A stretch of DNA of 64,000 nucleotides, from contig NZ_JALKAJ010000003.1 of NCBI RefSeq assembly GCF_023015615.1, positions 1 to 64,000 on the forward strand, read 5' to 3'. Below, piece by piece: positions 8,931 through 18,143 of this stretch; position 1 is the stretch's first letter; each line of letters begins with the position of its first letter. This DNA comes from Qipengyuania sp. S6317L1 (GTDB lineage Bacteria > Pseudomonadota > Alphaproteobacteria > Sphingomonadales > Sphingomonadaceae). The position numbers and the translations under genes are program-made. The notes under the pieces were generated by a model, which saw only the letters and a program-made list of their open reading frames with translations, was not told the origin of the DNA and searched no databases.

Positions 8931-9545
8931 ATGACCGATCTCGCCAACACCGCCGACCTCACCGCCAATACGCCCCTATCCACCCGCGCTTTTCCTCGTG
9001 CGCTTCAGGCCAAGTTTCTCACTACTTTGGCCGAGTGGGGCAATGTTCGCAGCGCGGCGAAGGCTGTGGGGGTGGCGCGGGCGACGGCTTATCGGATGCG
9101 GCGGGCTTGTCCGACGTTCCGAAAGCTATGGGACGCGGCGCTGCTTCATGCGCGGGCTGTGGTGGAAGAGGTGCTTGCCGACCGCGCGCTCAATGGCACG
9201 CAGGAAAGCGTCTTTTACCACGGGGAGGAAGTCGCCACGCGAACGCGCTATGACGCGCGGCTGCTGCTTGCGCATCTCGGGCGGCTTGACCGGTTGGAGA
9301 AGACCCGCGGTGTGGCCGATGCGGCCAATGGCTTTGACCTGGAGGTGGCGGAGCTGGCGCTACTCCCCGAAAGGGAGACCGATATGGACACCATCATCGC
9401 CGAGCTGAAAGAGGATATGGAGGCGTATTACGCCGACGATCTGGACGAGGATGATTTTGCCTGTCTGGACAGTGTCTCAAGTGTCTCAAACACACACGGT
9501 GAGGGGCCGTTTTTAGGCGAGGTTTTGCGAACGACTATTCGATAA
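8931..9545 (+). CDS. Helix-turn-helix protein with acidic C-terminus, unknown function
   Basis: The 204-residue product begins [10 protein letters not shown] at an ATG with GGAG eight bases upstream; longer upstream readings lack such a site. A helix-turn-helix is visible in [20 protein letters not shown] (about residues 38-57), similar to small Fis/resolvase-like or terminase-small-subunit-like DNA-binding folds. The rest is helical, with an acidic tail rich in D and E ([11 protein letters not shown]). It may be a transcriptional regulator or a phage-derived DNA-packaging relative; the sequence does not decide. Its end overlaps the end of rlpA on the other strand by 11 bases. Its composition is that of the chromosome, not of the adjacent AT-rich insert. 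Confidence 0.65.
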   Translation: MTDLANTADLTANTPLSTRAFPRALQAKFLTTLAEWGNVRSAAKAVGVARATAYRMRRACPTFRKLWDAALLHARAVVEEVLADRALNGTQESVFYHGEEVATRTRYDARLLLAHLGRLDRLEKTRGVADAANGFDLEVAELALLPERETDMDTIIAELKEDMEAYYADDLDEDDFACLDSVSSVSNTHGEGPFLGEVLRTTIR

Positions 9546-10104
9546 TGTCGAGTTCCACCCGCGCGTGACCCCGCGAAACGAAGCCGAGCCGCTTTGCCGC
9601 GGCGCGCGAGAGGTCGATGGTGCGCCCTTTGATAAAGGGACCGCGATCGTTGATGCGCACCACAACCGAGCGGCCATTGCGCGCATTGGTGACGCGCACT
9701 CGGGTGCCAAACGGCAGGGTTTTGTGCGCTGCTGTCATCGCGTTCATGTCAAACCGCTCGCCATTGGCGGTGAGACGGCCATGAAAACGCCGCCCGTAAA
9801 AGGAGGCAACTCCGGCGCCCAGATCGCGCAGGATGCTTGGCCCGCGGGGCGGCTCAAAGGTGCTGAGGTCGACGGCGTGCGCGGGGACCGTGATCGCATC
9901 CTCGCCCGTGGCTGGACCGGCATCGGCAATAATGCTGTCGAACTCGGCGCTGAAGTCCGAGGATGAACTTGACGATTGCGGTGGGACGAAGCTGGCGGAC
10001 ATTTCTGTGCGCGCGTCATCGGCGGCGGCAGAGGCATTAAGCGATGTCACGCAAGCGATACCCAACATGGCAATGCCTGCGGCCTTGCGCGCAAATTTGG
10101 TCAC
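9535..10104 (-). CDS. rlpA: RlpA-like septal ring lytic transglycosylase / double-psi beta-barrel protein
   Basis: RlpA proteins are periplasmic and cleave denuded glycan strands of peptidoglycan at the division septum. The 189-residue product starts at GTG with a GGGAGAG site upstream and has an N-terminal signal sequence (hydrophobic stretch [20 protein letters not shown]). There is a cysteine in it, but the surrounding residues are a poor lipobox. The C-terminal half is the double-psi barrel: [22 protein letters not shown], followed by [16 protein letters not shown] and [19 protein letters not shown], with the catalytic aspartate in NDRGP. No SPOR domain is present, so it is a short form of the family. 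Confidence 0.9.
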   Translation of the reverse strand: MTKFARKAAGIAMLGIACVTSLNASAAADDARTEMSASFVPPQSSSSSSDFSAEFDSIIADAGPATGEDAITVPAHAVDLSTFEPPRGPSILRDLGAGVASFYGRRFHGRLTANGERFDMNAMTAAHKTLPFGTRVRVTNARNGRSVVVRINDRGPFIKGRTIDLSRAAAKRLGFVSRGHARVELDIIE

Positions 10105-11244
10105 GTTTTACTCTCCCATCGCACTTTGGCCAATGGGAGGGGCGCATACACAAATAGGAGCCGGCGCGCCAACTGGGGGCATCTACCCGTCGCGCTTTAG
10201 GGGCGGATTCACGATGATCGGTGTGATTGGGGCGGTGGAGCGAGCGGTAGCACGGATGCAGAAAGGTGCGGAATTCACTCAACGCGGAGTCGCAGGAGCA
10301 CCCGTTGCGCGCACAACGCCTCGACGATTCATTGGCTGAAGGGGGGCAGAAAAGCAAATGGGGCCGGCATTGCTGCCGACCCCACTCTCACCAGCGCGTG
10401 GTCGCTTGGCCGATGTTTGCATTCGGTTTGGGCAAGCCGCCCCTCCTGCATCCTGACCAAAGCGCACTTGGCACCCGGTGTATCGCCCGCGTCCAGCTGC
10501 TCCGTTCCTCGCGTCCCCCTTGCAGGTTTCGCGTCTTTCGGTGCCGCCTTGCTTCGCGGTCCTTCCACCGACGCTCGCGCCGGCATCCGACTTTGCCTTG
10601 TGCTTTGCCTTCGCTCCTGTCGTGGCCAAAGCCACCACTCTCGCGTCCAGCCTGCCGTCTGGCATCGCCGAGACCGTCATCCTGGGTTTGGCAAGTCAGA
10701 CACTGTTCGTTCCGATTGCTCCCACTTGCGTACAAGCACTCTTTCCTACAGCTATTGCCAGCCACTATGTCGGCCTTGAACGGTTGCTTTGCGTCGCCAG
10801 TCTTTCAAACGATCAGACTTGCACTTGGCGTGAGCTTTGTGCACTTCTTCTCTCAAGACGAGCGTGGACAGCAGCCACCGTATCTTTGTTTCGAGAAAAT
10901 CCTCGTGAAATCAGTTCCTTGCGGTTCTTCTTTCTCAAGTTTTCCCGTCCCGAAGACAAGTTGAAAGTGCGCCTCGACCGGGCTTTTCGCAAGGCTGGCA
11001 AGAGCGACTTATCCACTTTTCCCAAGATCGCTTGTGGACACGAGTGGACAACTCAACGCCTCGTCGCTTTTACTTGGTCAGAGCGGGAACCAATGCACCT
11101 ATTGGGAGTGCGCCGTGGTTCTTTTCGCAAAGTCGAACTTTGGCAAAATTTCATAACCGGCACGGGGGTCTGACGCGACTCGGCAAGACTGACTTGGAGC
11201 GGTGCAAACCTGCTGGCAAACCGCCGCAGGTTCACCGGTTGCCC
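10105..11244. other. 1.1-kb region without a convincing protein gene; possible minus-strand RNA
   Basis: Open frames exist on both strands but their translations are dominated by R, S, P, H and C or by R, G and K without any fold-like pattern, and none continues across the region. The minus strand is purine-rich over about 10400-10950, as often seen in structured RNAs or in genes, and ends in a strong terminator hairpin at 10347-10384. The plus strand repeats CACTTGGC-like octamers (near 10466 and 10824). I found no signature of RNase P RNA, tmRNA or 6S RNA. It could be an uncharacterised RNA or a decayed gene. Confidence 0.45.
10347..10384 (-). terminator. Rho-independent terminator, minus strand, owner unknown
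   Basis: An 11-bp stem (10359-10369 with 10374-10384, one G-T wobble) closes a GCAA tetraloop when read on the minus strand and is followed by TTTGCTTTTCT. It is not adjacent to any recognised gene: rlpA starts beyond it, and argG ends nearly 900 bases upstream. It therefore marks the 3' end of an unassigned transcript. Confidence 0.7.
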
Positions 11245-12459
11245 TTATCGATCTCTTTTCGCGAGGAGCTTCAAACGCAGCGCGTTCAGTTTGATGAAGC
11301 CTTCTGCATCGTGTTGATCGTAAGCGCCCGCATCGTCCTCAAACGTCACGTGCGCCTCGGAATAGAGCGAATGCGGCGATTTGCGGCCCACGACGCTCGC
11401 AAGCCCTTTATAAAGGCGAACGCGCACCGTGCCCGTTACCTTCTCTTGGCTAAGGTCGATGGCGGCCTGCAACATCTCACGCTCTGGCGCGAACCAGAAG
11501 CCGTTGTAGATGAGCTCGGCATATTTCGGCATCAGCTCGTCCTTGAGGTGCGCTGCGCCCCGGTCGAGGGTGATCTGTTCGATGCCGCGGTGTGCAACGG
11601 CATAGATTTCGCCGCCCGGTGTTTCATACATGCCGCGCGATTTCATGCCGACAAAGCGGTTTTCGACAAGGTCGAGGCGGCCGATGCCATGCTTGCGGCC
11701 AAGCTCGTTAAGAGCGGTCAACAAGGTGGCAGGCGACATCGCCTCGCCGTTAAGGGATACGCCATCGCCGCGCTCGAAACCGATTTCGATATATTCCGGA
11801 GTGTCGGGCGCGTTTTCCGGATGATCGGTGCGCGAATAGACGTAGTCCGGCGTTTCTTCCCACGGATCTTCGAGCACCTTGCCTTCAGACGAGGTGTGCA
11901 GAAGGTTCGCATCGGTGGAGAAGGGCGCTTCGCCACGCTTGTCCTTGGGAACGGCAATCTGGTGCGCCTCGGCCCATGCGATGAGAGCTGTGCGCGAGGT
12001 CAGATCCCATTCGCGCCACGGAGCGATCACATGGATCGACGGGTCAAGCGCGTAGGCCGAAAGCTCAAAGCGCACTTGGTCATTGCCTTTGCCGGTTGCC
12101 CCGTGGGCAATCGCATCGGCGCCGGTTTCATGGGCAATCTCGACAAGGCGCTTGGAAATAAGCGGGCGCGCAATCGAGGTGCCGAGCAGATAGTCGCCTT
12201 CGTAACGGGCATTGGCTCGCATCATCGGAAAGACGAAATCGCGCACGAATTCTTCGCGAAGGTCCTCGATAAAAATGTGCTCGTCAGGAATGCCCATGTT
12301 GCGGGCCTTATCGCGCGCAGGCTCAATCTCTTCGCCCTGACCAAGGTCGGCGGTGAAGGTCACAACCTCAAGTCCGCGTTCAACGCTCAACCATTTGGCG
12401 ATGACGGAGGTGTCGAGGCCGCCGGAATAGGCAAGGACAACACGCTTAATATCAGACAT
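11245..12459 (-). CDS. argG: Argininosuccinate synthase
   Basis: ArgG condenses citrulline and aspartate with ATP to argininosuccinate, the penultimate step of arginine synthesis, in the cytoplasm. The 404-residue product begins [19 protein letters not shown]; this ATG has GAAGG seven bases upstream and the P-loop AYSGGLDTS sits at the expected distance from the N-terminus. An in-frame GTG six codons earlier would place that ribosome-binding site inside the gene, so I rejected it. Family landmarks [13 protein letters not shown], the DVVE-like [16 protein letters not shown] and YETPGG are all present. It stands alone, not in an arg operon. Confidence 0.97.
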   Translation of the reverse strand: MSDIKRVVLAYSGGLDTSVIAKWLSVERGLEVVTFTADLGQGEEIEPARDKARNMGIPDEHIFIEDLREEFVRDFVFPMMRANARYEGDYLLGTSIARPLISKRLVEIAHETGADAIAHGATGKGNDQVRFELSAYALDPSIHVIAPWREWDLTSRTALIAWAEAHQIAVPKDKRGEAPFSTDANLLHTSSEGKVLEDPWEETPDYVYSRTDHPENAPDTPEYIEIGFERGDGVSLNGEAMSPATLLTALNELGRKHGIGRLDLVENRFVGMKSRGMYETPGGEIYAVAHRGIEQITLDRGAAHLKDELMPKYAELIYNGFWFAPEREMLQAAIDLSQEKVTGTVRVRLYKGLASVVGRKSPHSLYSEAHVTFEDDAGAYDQHDAEGFIKLNALRLKLLAKRDR

Positions 12460-12623
12460 TTCAGAGCCTTCTTTCACCGAATTTCAATGCAAACGACCGA
12501 TGGACGAACGCATGGTCATGCACAGTGTAGAGGCCCCTTAAACTTGCGAAGGCGGGTGTGGCCACCAATATTTTGTGTGCCAATGGTTAGATTTTGGCGA
12601 CATGGGAGAGGGCTCGAGTGCTG

Positions 12624-13964
12624 ATGATGTGGAACAAAGCGCGCGAGATGGCGCAAATGACCCCGCCGGAGCGCAATCGCTGGGTCGATTTCCTGCGCGC
12701 GATCTCCATCATGGCGGTGGTCTTCGGCCACTGGTTGATGGCCGGGCTCTATGTCGACGATGCGGGCGCGCTGCAACGCGGTGACTTGATTGAAACCTCA
12801 CAGTGGACGCACTGGCTGACGTGGGCCTTTCAGGTGATGCCGGTCTTCTTCCTTGTTGGCGGCTATTCCAATTCGGTAAGCTGGCAGGGGACCTTGCGAA
12901 AAGCTTCACCGGGGCAGACCGGCGTTTATCGCGACTGGCTCGCCGCGCGGGTTCAGCGTCTGATTGCACCGACATTCCCGGTCTTGCTGGTTTGGGCGGT
13001 CATCGCGGTGGTGCTGACCCAGTTGGGTTTCCCGCGCGATCAAATCCGCATGGCAACCGAGGCGGCGCTTATCCCGGTTTGGTTTCTTGCCGTTTATCTT
13101 CTGGTGACGGCCTGTACGCCGCTTGCTCTGCGCGCGTGGAAGCGTTTCGGCTGGGTGAGTTTTGCGGTGTATGTCCCGCTGGTTCTGGGGGTCGATTACC
13201 TGCGCTTCGCCTATGGCGTCCCCTACATCAGCTTCACCAATTTCCTTTGGGTGTTTCTGGCGATCCACCAGCTGGGTTTTGCCTGGCAGGAAGGGCGGTT
13301 CAAAAGTCCCGCCATCGCAGGGCTCTGGTTCGCCCTTGGGCTTGCGGTGCTTGTCTCTGTCACGGTCTATGGCTTCTATCCCGTCTCCATGGTGTCAGCG
13401 CCCGATGGTTTTTCCAACTCGCTCCCGCCGACTTTCGCGCTTCTGGCGCTGGGCGTGGTGCAGGTCGGGCTGGTGCTTGCGCTGGAGCCGCTGGGCAGGC
13501 GGATGCTCGACAATCTCCGGCTGTGGACTGCGACCGTGTTGATGAACGGGATGATTATGACCGTCTTCTTGTGGCACCTCACCGCTTTTGTGCTGGTGAT
13601 GACCTTTGTCTGGATCGCGCTTGGCGGCATCGGTCTCAGCAGCGTACCGGGCACAGGCGAGTGGTGGGCAACGCGCCCCTTGTGGCTGGCAATCTATATC
13701 CTTGCGACTTTGCCCCTGATCGGGATTTTCGCACGGCACGAGCGCACCTTTACCCCGATCAGGGGCGGGCGCACCGTGCCACGCGCGCGGGCGGTCGCAG
13801 GGGTGCTGCTGATCTGCATCGGCCTTGGTTGTACCGCCGGCATCACCATCGCTAGCCCCGAAGGGATCACGGGCTTGAGGATATGGGTGGTCGCAGCGCC
13901 CTTCGTCGGGGCAGCATTGCTGGGCTTTGGGCCGATTTACCGGCCTTCCAAAGCTGCCGAGTAA
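12624..13964 (+). CDS. Acyltransferase 3 family membrane protein
   Basis: The product is about 446 residues with roughly ten to twelve hydrophobic helices. The N-terminal block NRWVDFLRAISIMAVVFGHWLM carries the R and H that mark acyltransferase-3 proteins, which acylate sugars, lipids or exopolysaccharides at the inner membrane. The substrate cannot be predicted. An ATG at 12624 (or 12627) follows GGGAGAGGG; a TTG at 12594 in frame is less likely. The gene is divergent from argG and ends two bases before the stop of the convergent cfa gene. No polysaccharide cluster surrounds it. Confidence 0.8.
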   Translation: MMWNKAREMAQMTPPERNRWVDFLRAISIMAVVFGHWLMAGLYVDDAGALQRGDLIETSQWTHWLTWAFQVMPVFFLVGGYSNSVSWQGTLRKASPGQTGVYRDWLAARVQRLIAPTFPVLLVWAVIAVVLTQLGFPRDQIRMATEAALIPVWFLAVYLLVTACTPLALRAWKRFGWVSFAVYVPLVLGVDYLRFAYGVPYISFTNFLWVFLAIHQLGFAWQEGRFKSPAIAGLWFALGLAVLVSVTVYGFYPVSMVSAPDGFSNSLPPTFALLALGVVQVGLVLALEPLGRRMLDNLRLWTATVLMNGMIMTVFLWHLTAFVLVMTFVWIALGGIGLSSVPGTGEWWATRPLWLAIYILATLPLIGIFARHERTFTPIRGGRTVPRARAVAGVLLICIGLGCTAGITIASPEGITGLRIWVVAAPFVGAALLGFGPIYRPSKAAE

Positions 13965-13965
13965 G

Positions 13966-15312
13966 TTATTCCGCCGCTTCTTTCAGCCCGGGATCAAAAC
14001 GCCAGCTCGGGGTTTCGCCGATTGCGCGAAGCCGTGCGCTTTCGGCTTCCATATATTCGCGCGTCATCGGGATCGCTTCGCGGTCCTTCACATATTGCAG
14101 CTGCCAGTTGATCATCGTCCCGTTGCGGAAGGACTGTTCCGCGCCCGCAAGATAGAACAGCCACATCCGGTAAAAGACCTCGTCATACATCTCGGTGATC
14201 TCTTCACGGTGCATTACCGTGCGATTGTACCATTCCTGCAAGGTGTGGCTGTAATGGAAGCGCATCGCCTCGACATCGGTCACCTGCCAGCCGAACTTCT
14301 CGCTCTCGGTCACAAGCTCTGAGAGGGCAGGGATATAGCCGCCGGGGAAGATATACTTGCGCGTCCACGCATCGGTGTAACCCGGCGCGCCCGACCGGCC
14401 ACAGCAGTGCGAGATCATCACGCCGTCTTTCTTGAGCAGCCGATTGGTGTGCTCGAAGAATTGCGGATAGTGGATTGTGCCCACATGTTCGAGCAGGCCA
14501 ACGCTGGAGATGCGGTCGAATTCGCCCCCTTCTTTACTAGGCACATCGCGATAGTCGCACAGCTCGAACTTGACCTTGTCATCAACGCCAAGCTCACGCG
14601 CGCGCTCGTTCGAGAAGGCGACCTGATCAGGGGCGAGCGCGACGCCCAGCACTTCGCAATCGTACATCTTGTTGAGATACAATGCGAAACCGCCCCAACC
14701 ACAGCCAATGTCGAGCACGCGCATCGGCTTGCCGCCATTGTCCTCTGGCCGCTTCATGTAAAGCTTGGCGGCCAGGTGGGCTTTCTTGTCCATCTGTGCC
14801 TGCTCGAGGCTCGTTTTGGTCGGATCATCCTCCCGATAGTACGCCATCGTGTATTGGCGATCTTCATCGAGGAAACGCTCGTACAGCTCGCGCGTCAGGT
14901 TGTAGGTGTGCTCGGCATTGGCTCTGGCGGAACTGCGCAGATTGATGCCGTCCACCGCCGCCTTCACCCGCTGTAAGGCCTTGCGAACGGGGCCCTTCGC
15001 CTTGAGCATATTGTCGCCCATGCGTTTTGCATTCATGGTCACGAACAGGATCATGTCGCGGATATCGTGCGGCTCTTCGACGACGAGCCAACCCCACATG
15101 AACGCCTCGCCTGCGCCCATTTGGGGATAGCGCACAATGTGATGTGCCGCTTTCTTGTGGGTCAGTTTGATGCGGATGGGACCAGCGCGTCCACCGATCA
15201 GCGGATCGTATTCTCCGCCGGGGCCATAGCTGTATTCGCGCCCATCATGGTCGGTGACGATCAGGGTGCCGTGTTTGATCGCTTTCTTCAGAAATTTATC
15301 GAGCAGCCACAT
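13966..15312 (-). CDS. cfa: Cyclopropane-fatty-acyl-phospholipid synthase family methyltransferase
   Basis: This SAM-dependent enzyme adds a methylene bridge to unsaturated acyl chains of membrane phospholipids. The 448-residue product has an N-terminal lipid-binding-like region and a C-terminal Rossmann domain with motif I VLDIGCGWGGFALYL, then EVLGVALAPDQ, a post-motif SSVGLLEHVG and FRIISH-like segment VMISHCCGRSG. HYSHTLQEWYNR and the W-rich end YLAGAEQSFRNG match CFA synthases. It is somewhat longer than the E. coli enzyme because of its N-terminal part (HIVRYPQMGAGEAFMWGWLV). A neighbouring role in oleic-acid methylation or another fatty-acid modification is possible in this family. Confidence 0.92.
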   Translation of the reverse strand: MWLLDKFLKKAIKHGTLIVTDHDGREYSYGPGGEYDPLIGGRAGPIRIKLTHKKAAHHIVRYPQMGAGEAFMWGWLVVEEPHDIRDMILFVTMNAKRMGDNMLKAKGPVRKALQRVKAAVDGINLRSSARANAEHTYNLTRELYERFLDEDRQYTMAYYREDDPTKTSLEQAQMDKKAHLAAKLYMKRPEDNGGKPMRVLDIGCGWGGFALYLNKMYDCEVLGVALAPDQVAFSNERARELGVDDKVKFELCDYRDVPSKEGGEFDRISSVGLLEHVGTIHYPQFFEHTNRLLKKDGVMISHCCGRSGAPGYTDAWTRKYIFPGGYIPALSELVTESEKFGWQVTDVEAMRFHYSHTLQEWYNRTVMHREEITEMYDEVFYRMWLFYLAGAEQSFRNGTMINWQLQYVKDREAIPMTREYMEAESARLRAIGETPSWRFDPGLKEAAE

Positions 15313-15410
15313 AGTCCAAGCAGTCCCCTTCTGCTGTTACACTGCGAATGTGCGGCGCGTTGTGCTATCATGTCAATTGTCGATTGGGACGCGCTTGGGG
15401 AGGGATGAGC

Positions 15411-15848
15411 ATGGCCGATAACAAGACGAAGCCGACGCAGGTGTCGGTCGAGGCCTTTATTGACGCAGTAGAGCCTGCATCAAAGCGCGAGGACGTGCGC
15501 GTTTTGGACGCGCTGTTTCGTAAGGTGACGGGGGAGGAGCCCCAGATGTGGGGCCCGTCGATTATCGGCTACGGCAGCTATCACTATAAATACGCAAGCG
15601 GACGCGAAGGGGATATGTGCCGCGCGGGATTTTCCCCGCGCAAGGCCAAGCATTCGCTCTATCTTATGGGCGGTTATTGCGATGATATTCAGGCAAAACG
15701 GCGCGAGGATGCGCTAAAGCGGCTGGGCAAACATTCGACCGGTGCATCGTGCCTCTACGTCAACAAATTGGCCGATATCGACCTCAACGTGCTCGAGGAG
15801 ATGATCGCAACCGATTGGGAGACGATGAACCGCATCTATCCCGAATAA
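15411..15848 (+). CDS. DUF1801 (YdhG-like) protein
   Basis: The 145-residue product matches the DUF1801 pattern: an N-terminal KPTQVSVEAFIDAVEPASKREDV helix pair, then MWGPSIIGYGSYHYKYASGR, a core FSPRKAKHSLYLMGGY and a C-terminal CLYVNKLADIDLNVLEEMI. The molecular function of the family is not established. The ATG at 15411 is chosen over one two codons earlier because GGGGAGGG lies at a normal distance. The gene faces the molybdopterin operon end to end, separated by three bases. Confidence 0.85.
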   Translation: MADNKTKPTQVSVEAFIDAVEPASKREDVRVLDALFRKVTGEEPQMWGPSIIGYGSYHYKYASGREGDMCRAGFSPRKAKHSLYLMGGYCDDIQAKRREDALKRLGKHSTGASCLYVNKLADIDLNVLEEMIATDWETMNRIYPE

Positions 15849-15851
15849 GGA

Positions 15852-16616
15852 TCAGATCCCGGCATACCACTGGTAATCGCCAGTATCCTCCCAAAACCCG
15901 CCTTTGCCGCCGTAAAGGTCGTCAAAGCTCGCAACTGCTTCGATCGCGGTGAGATATTTGGCGTGCTTGTAGCCCAGCTGCCGTTCAATCCGGGCGCGCA
16001 AGGGGGCGCCGTTTTTCTCAGGGAGGGGCTCGCCGTTTAGCTCATGCGCGATGATCGTTTGCGGGTGATAGGCATCGACCATATCGACGCTCTCGTAATA
16101 GTCGCGGTTGTAGAGCACGTCGGCGCAGCGAAAGACGATGAAATTGGCCTTGTCGCTAACACGGGCCTGATCGAGCAGGTCGGAAAGCTTGGGACCCTTC
16201 CATTCGCCAATCGCGCTCCAGCCCTCGACGCAATCGTGGCGTGTAATCTGCGTGCGCTGGGGGAGGGCTTTGAGGTCTGCCAGCGACAGGCTCAGCGGAT
16301 TATCGACAAGCCCGCGAACCTCTAGCCGCCAATCGGGGAAGCCTTTCGCCAATTGCTCCTGGTATTCAGGGGTTTCGACACTGACCGTGCCATTGCCTTT
16401 CACATCGGGGGAGCGTTCGTCGGGCGCATATTCGGGCGCCAATGCCTGGCGCGCGGCAAGGCTGCGGTGGGCGGCGCGGTGCCAGCCTTCGGCAGCGTCA
16501 AACAGGTCGCCCACGGGCTTTGTCTCGGCAAGCTCGGTACAAGCGGCGGCGGGCATGGCGGCAAGGCCTGCAAGGAGCGAGCGGCGTTTTATAGCTGTGA
16601 CTGGTTTTTCAGGCAT
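15852..16616 (-). CDS. Molybdopterin-dependent oxidoreductase (sulfite oxidase / MsrP-like), exported
   Basis: The 254-residue product has a twin-arginine-type leader (KRRSLLAGLAAMPAAAC) in which cysteine 26 could be a lipoprotein attachment site. The sulfite-oxidase fold is recognisable from WRLEVRGLVDNPLSLSLADL and the Moco-binding RHDCVEGWSAIGEWKG, with the molybdenum-ligand cysteine at 129, and from GAPLRARIERQLGYKHAKYL near the end. The relative MsrP repairs oxidised methionine in the periplasm; whether this one does so is inference. It overlaps the cytochrome b gene upstream by eight bases, so the two probably form an enzyme and its membrane electron donor. Confidence 0.85.
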   Translation of the reverse strand: MPEKPVTAIKRRSLLAGLAAMPAAACTELAETKPVGDLFDAAEGWHRAAHRSLAARQALAPEYAPDERSPDVKGNGTVSVETPEYQEQLAKGFPDWRLEVRGLVDNPLSLSLADLKALPQRTQITRHDCVEGWSAIGEWKGPKLSDLLDQARVSDKANFIVFRCADVLYNRDYYESVDMVDAYHPQTIIAHELNGEPLPEKNGAPLRARIERQLGYKHAKYLTAIEAVASFDDLYGGKGGFWEDTGDYQWYAGI

Positions 16617-17304
16617 TTGCGTCCCCCTCGCGGCGTCCACCGGTAATCATGCGGCCAATCTGTGTGAGCGGCCCCGACCACAGCACCATCACCAGATGCA
16701 CCGCGACAAAGCCGGCAAGCCCCCAAGCACAAAGAAAATGCAGCGATCGCGCGCTCTGACGCCCGCCGAGCCCTTCGACGAGCCACGGCGCGCTCACTTC
16801 GAACCCGGGGCTTATCGCAAGGCCGGTCGCAATCATCAGCGGCAAACCGATGCCAAGAACCAGACCGTAAGAAATCTTCTGAACCGCATTATAGCTCTTG
16901 TCGCCATGGTCGCCGGGCTGCGCGTGCTCCTTGATCGCGGCTCTCCACGCTGCGGGGCGCCAATCATTGAGCGAAGTCGCAATGTCGCGCGCAAAGTGGC
17001 GGTTCACAAGGCTCATCGCCCACATGACGAGAAGGCCAAGCGCAAATATCCATGCCGACAGATTGTGCCAATCGCGCGCCTCGGCAAGGTCGTAACGCTG
17101 CGGGATCGTCATCCAGGCGGGAAAGCGCGTAACGATCAGCCACGCCTCGCTCATGTCATAGCCATAGTCGCCCCAATAAAGCGCACGGTGCGCGTTGGAG
17201 ATATTGAGGCCGGACATGAACAGCACCACGAAGGCAGCAGCGTTGGTCCAATGCCAAAGACGGGTGGTGAGCGCGTGGCGTTTGGCTGGACCCTTGTTCA
17301 TCAT
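16609..17304 (-). CDS. Cytochrome b561-type membrane protein, partner of the molybdoenzyme
   Basis: The 231-residue product has four or five membrane helices and histidines placed as heme ligands: TTRLWHWTNAAAFVVLF, ARDWHNLSAWIFALGLL, and SLHFLCAWGLAGFVAVHLVMVLW. This is the cytochrome b561 / Ni-hydrogenase b-type fold, which passes electrons from quinol to a periplasmic enzyme. It overlaps the SDR gene by four bases (ATGA) and the molybdoenzyme gene by eight, making one operon. It is not MsrQ by its helix pattern, although the role may be analogous. Confidence 0.85.
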   Translation of the reverse strand: MMNKGPAKRHALTTRLWHWTNAAAFVVLFMSGLNISNAHRALYWGDYGYDMSEAWLIVTRFPAWMTIPQRYDLAEARDWHNLSAWIFALGLLVMWAMSLVNRHFARDIATSLNDWRPAAWRAAIKEHAQPGDHGDKSYNAVQKISYGLVLGIGLPLMIATGLAISPGFEVSAPWLVEGLGGRQSARSLHFLCAWGLAGFVAVHLVMVLWSGPLTQIGRMITGGRREGDANA

Positions 17305-18056
17305 GCCTCCTCGCGTGCAAGATAGATCACATCGCGCGGCTGATCGAGCAGGTGCTGACCGCTGTCGACAAAGAGGGTGGAGCCGCTTTTGAGCGCGCCA
17401 GTGCTGAGGAAAAGGGCCGCATCGACGATCTCGTTTGCTCCCGTTTTACGTTCCAGCAGGTTCAGCACATGGCTGGTTTCGGTTTCTTCCTTGCTTTGGT
17501 CGTGGCTGGGCAGGATTGCGCCCGGCGCGATGCCGTAAATGCGCGCATTATCGCCCGCGTCCTCGGCAAACATCCTGATCGTCGAGGCAAGTGCGTGTTT
17601 CGACATGGTGTAGCTGAAAAAATCGGGGTTCGGATTTTCCAGCTTCATATCGGTAACCTGGATCACGCAAGGAGGCACCGCGCTGCTCGCATGGGCGAGA
17701 AAGCTTTGCGTCATCAAGGCAGGTGTGCGCGCATTGATCTGCATCGCCTGTTCGGTCTTGTCCGCCTCTATATTGCGCGCATTGTCATATTGAAAAATCG
17801 ATGCCGAATTGATGAGACAGCGAAACTCGGGAAGCTTCCTGCAAAGTGCGTCCACCATGCGGACCGCAGCCTCGTGATCGGCCAGATCGCAGCACACTGT
17901 CTCTGCGCTCGGCAACTCGTTCTGCAGTGCTTCTGCCTCGTCGTCGGAGGTTAGGTGATGGATTACCACATGCCATCCCGCGTTAGCAAAGCCGCGCGCA
18001 ATCTCGGCGCCAAGGCGGGTGGCGCTTCCGGTGATGAGAACGGCTGGTTTGGTCAT
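17301..18056 (-). CDS. Short-chain dehydrogenase/reductase, FolM/pteridine-reductase-like
   Basis: The 251-residue product begins with the NADPH-binding LITGSATRLGAEIARGFANAG; a basic residue in the TGxxxRxG loop favours NADPH and resembles pteridine reductases. NSAS replaces the usual NNAG, and the catalytic pair is in FSYTMSKHAL. A C-terminal GAILPSHDQSKEE...RKTGANEIVDAALFL follows. In pteridine reductases the enzyme reduces dihydromonapterin or dihydrobiopterin. The neighbour downstream needs a pterin cofactor (molybdopterin), which makes a pterin substrate tempting but unproven. Confidence 0.8.
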   Translation of the reverse strand: MTKPAVLITGSATRLGAEIARGFANAGWHVVIHHLTSDDEAEALQNELPSAETVCCDLADHEAAVRMVDALCRKLPEFRCLINSASIFQYDNARNIEADKTEQAMQINARTPALMTQSFLAHASSAVPPCVIQVTDMKLENPNPDFFSYTMSKHALASTIRMFAEDAGDNARIYGIAPGAILPSHDQSKEETETSHVLNLLERKTGANEIVDAALFLSTGALKSGSTLFVDSGQHLLDQPRDVIYLAREEA

Positions 18057-18143
18057 GATACCTTTAGAAACAGAAAAATGTGGCCTTGCCTAGCGTAACG
18101 CGCGAGCGCGCCATAAGGTTACAGGCGAAGGGAAATTTTTCAG

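Noticed and set aside
10266-11173. Overlapping open frames of up to 232 codons on both strands
   Set aside because: Composition of the translations is unlike protein (R, S, P, H, C rich) and no frame has a ribosome-binding site with a plausible N-terminus.
10360-11200. RNase P RNA, tmRNA or 6S RNA
   Set aside because: The conserved GAGGAAAGTCC core of RNase P, a tmRNA tag frame and the 6S bubble are all missing.
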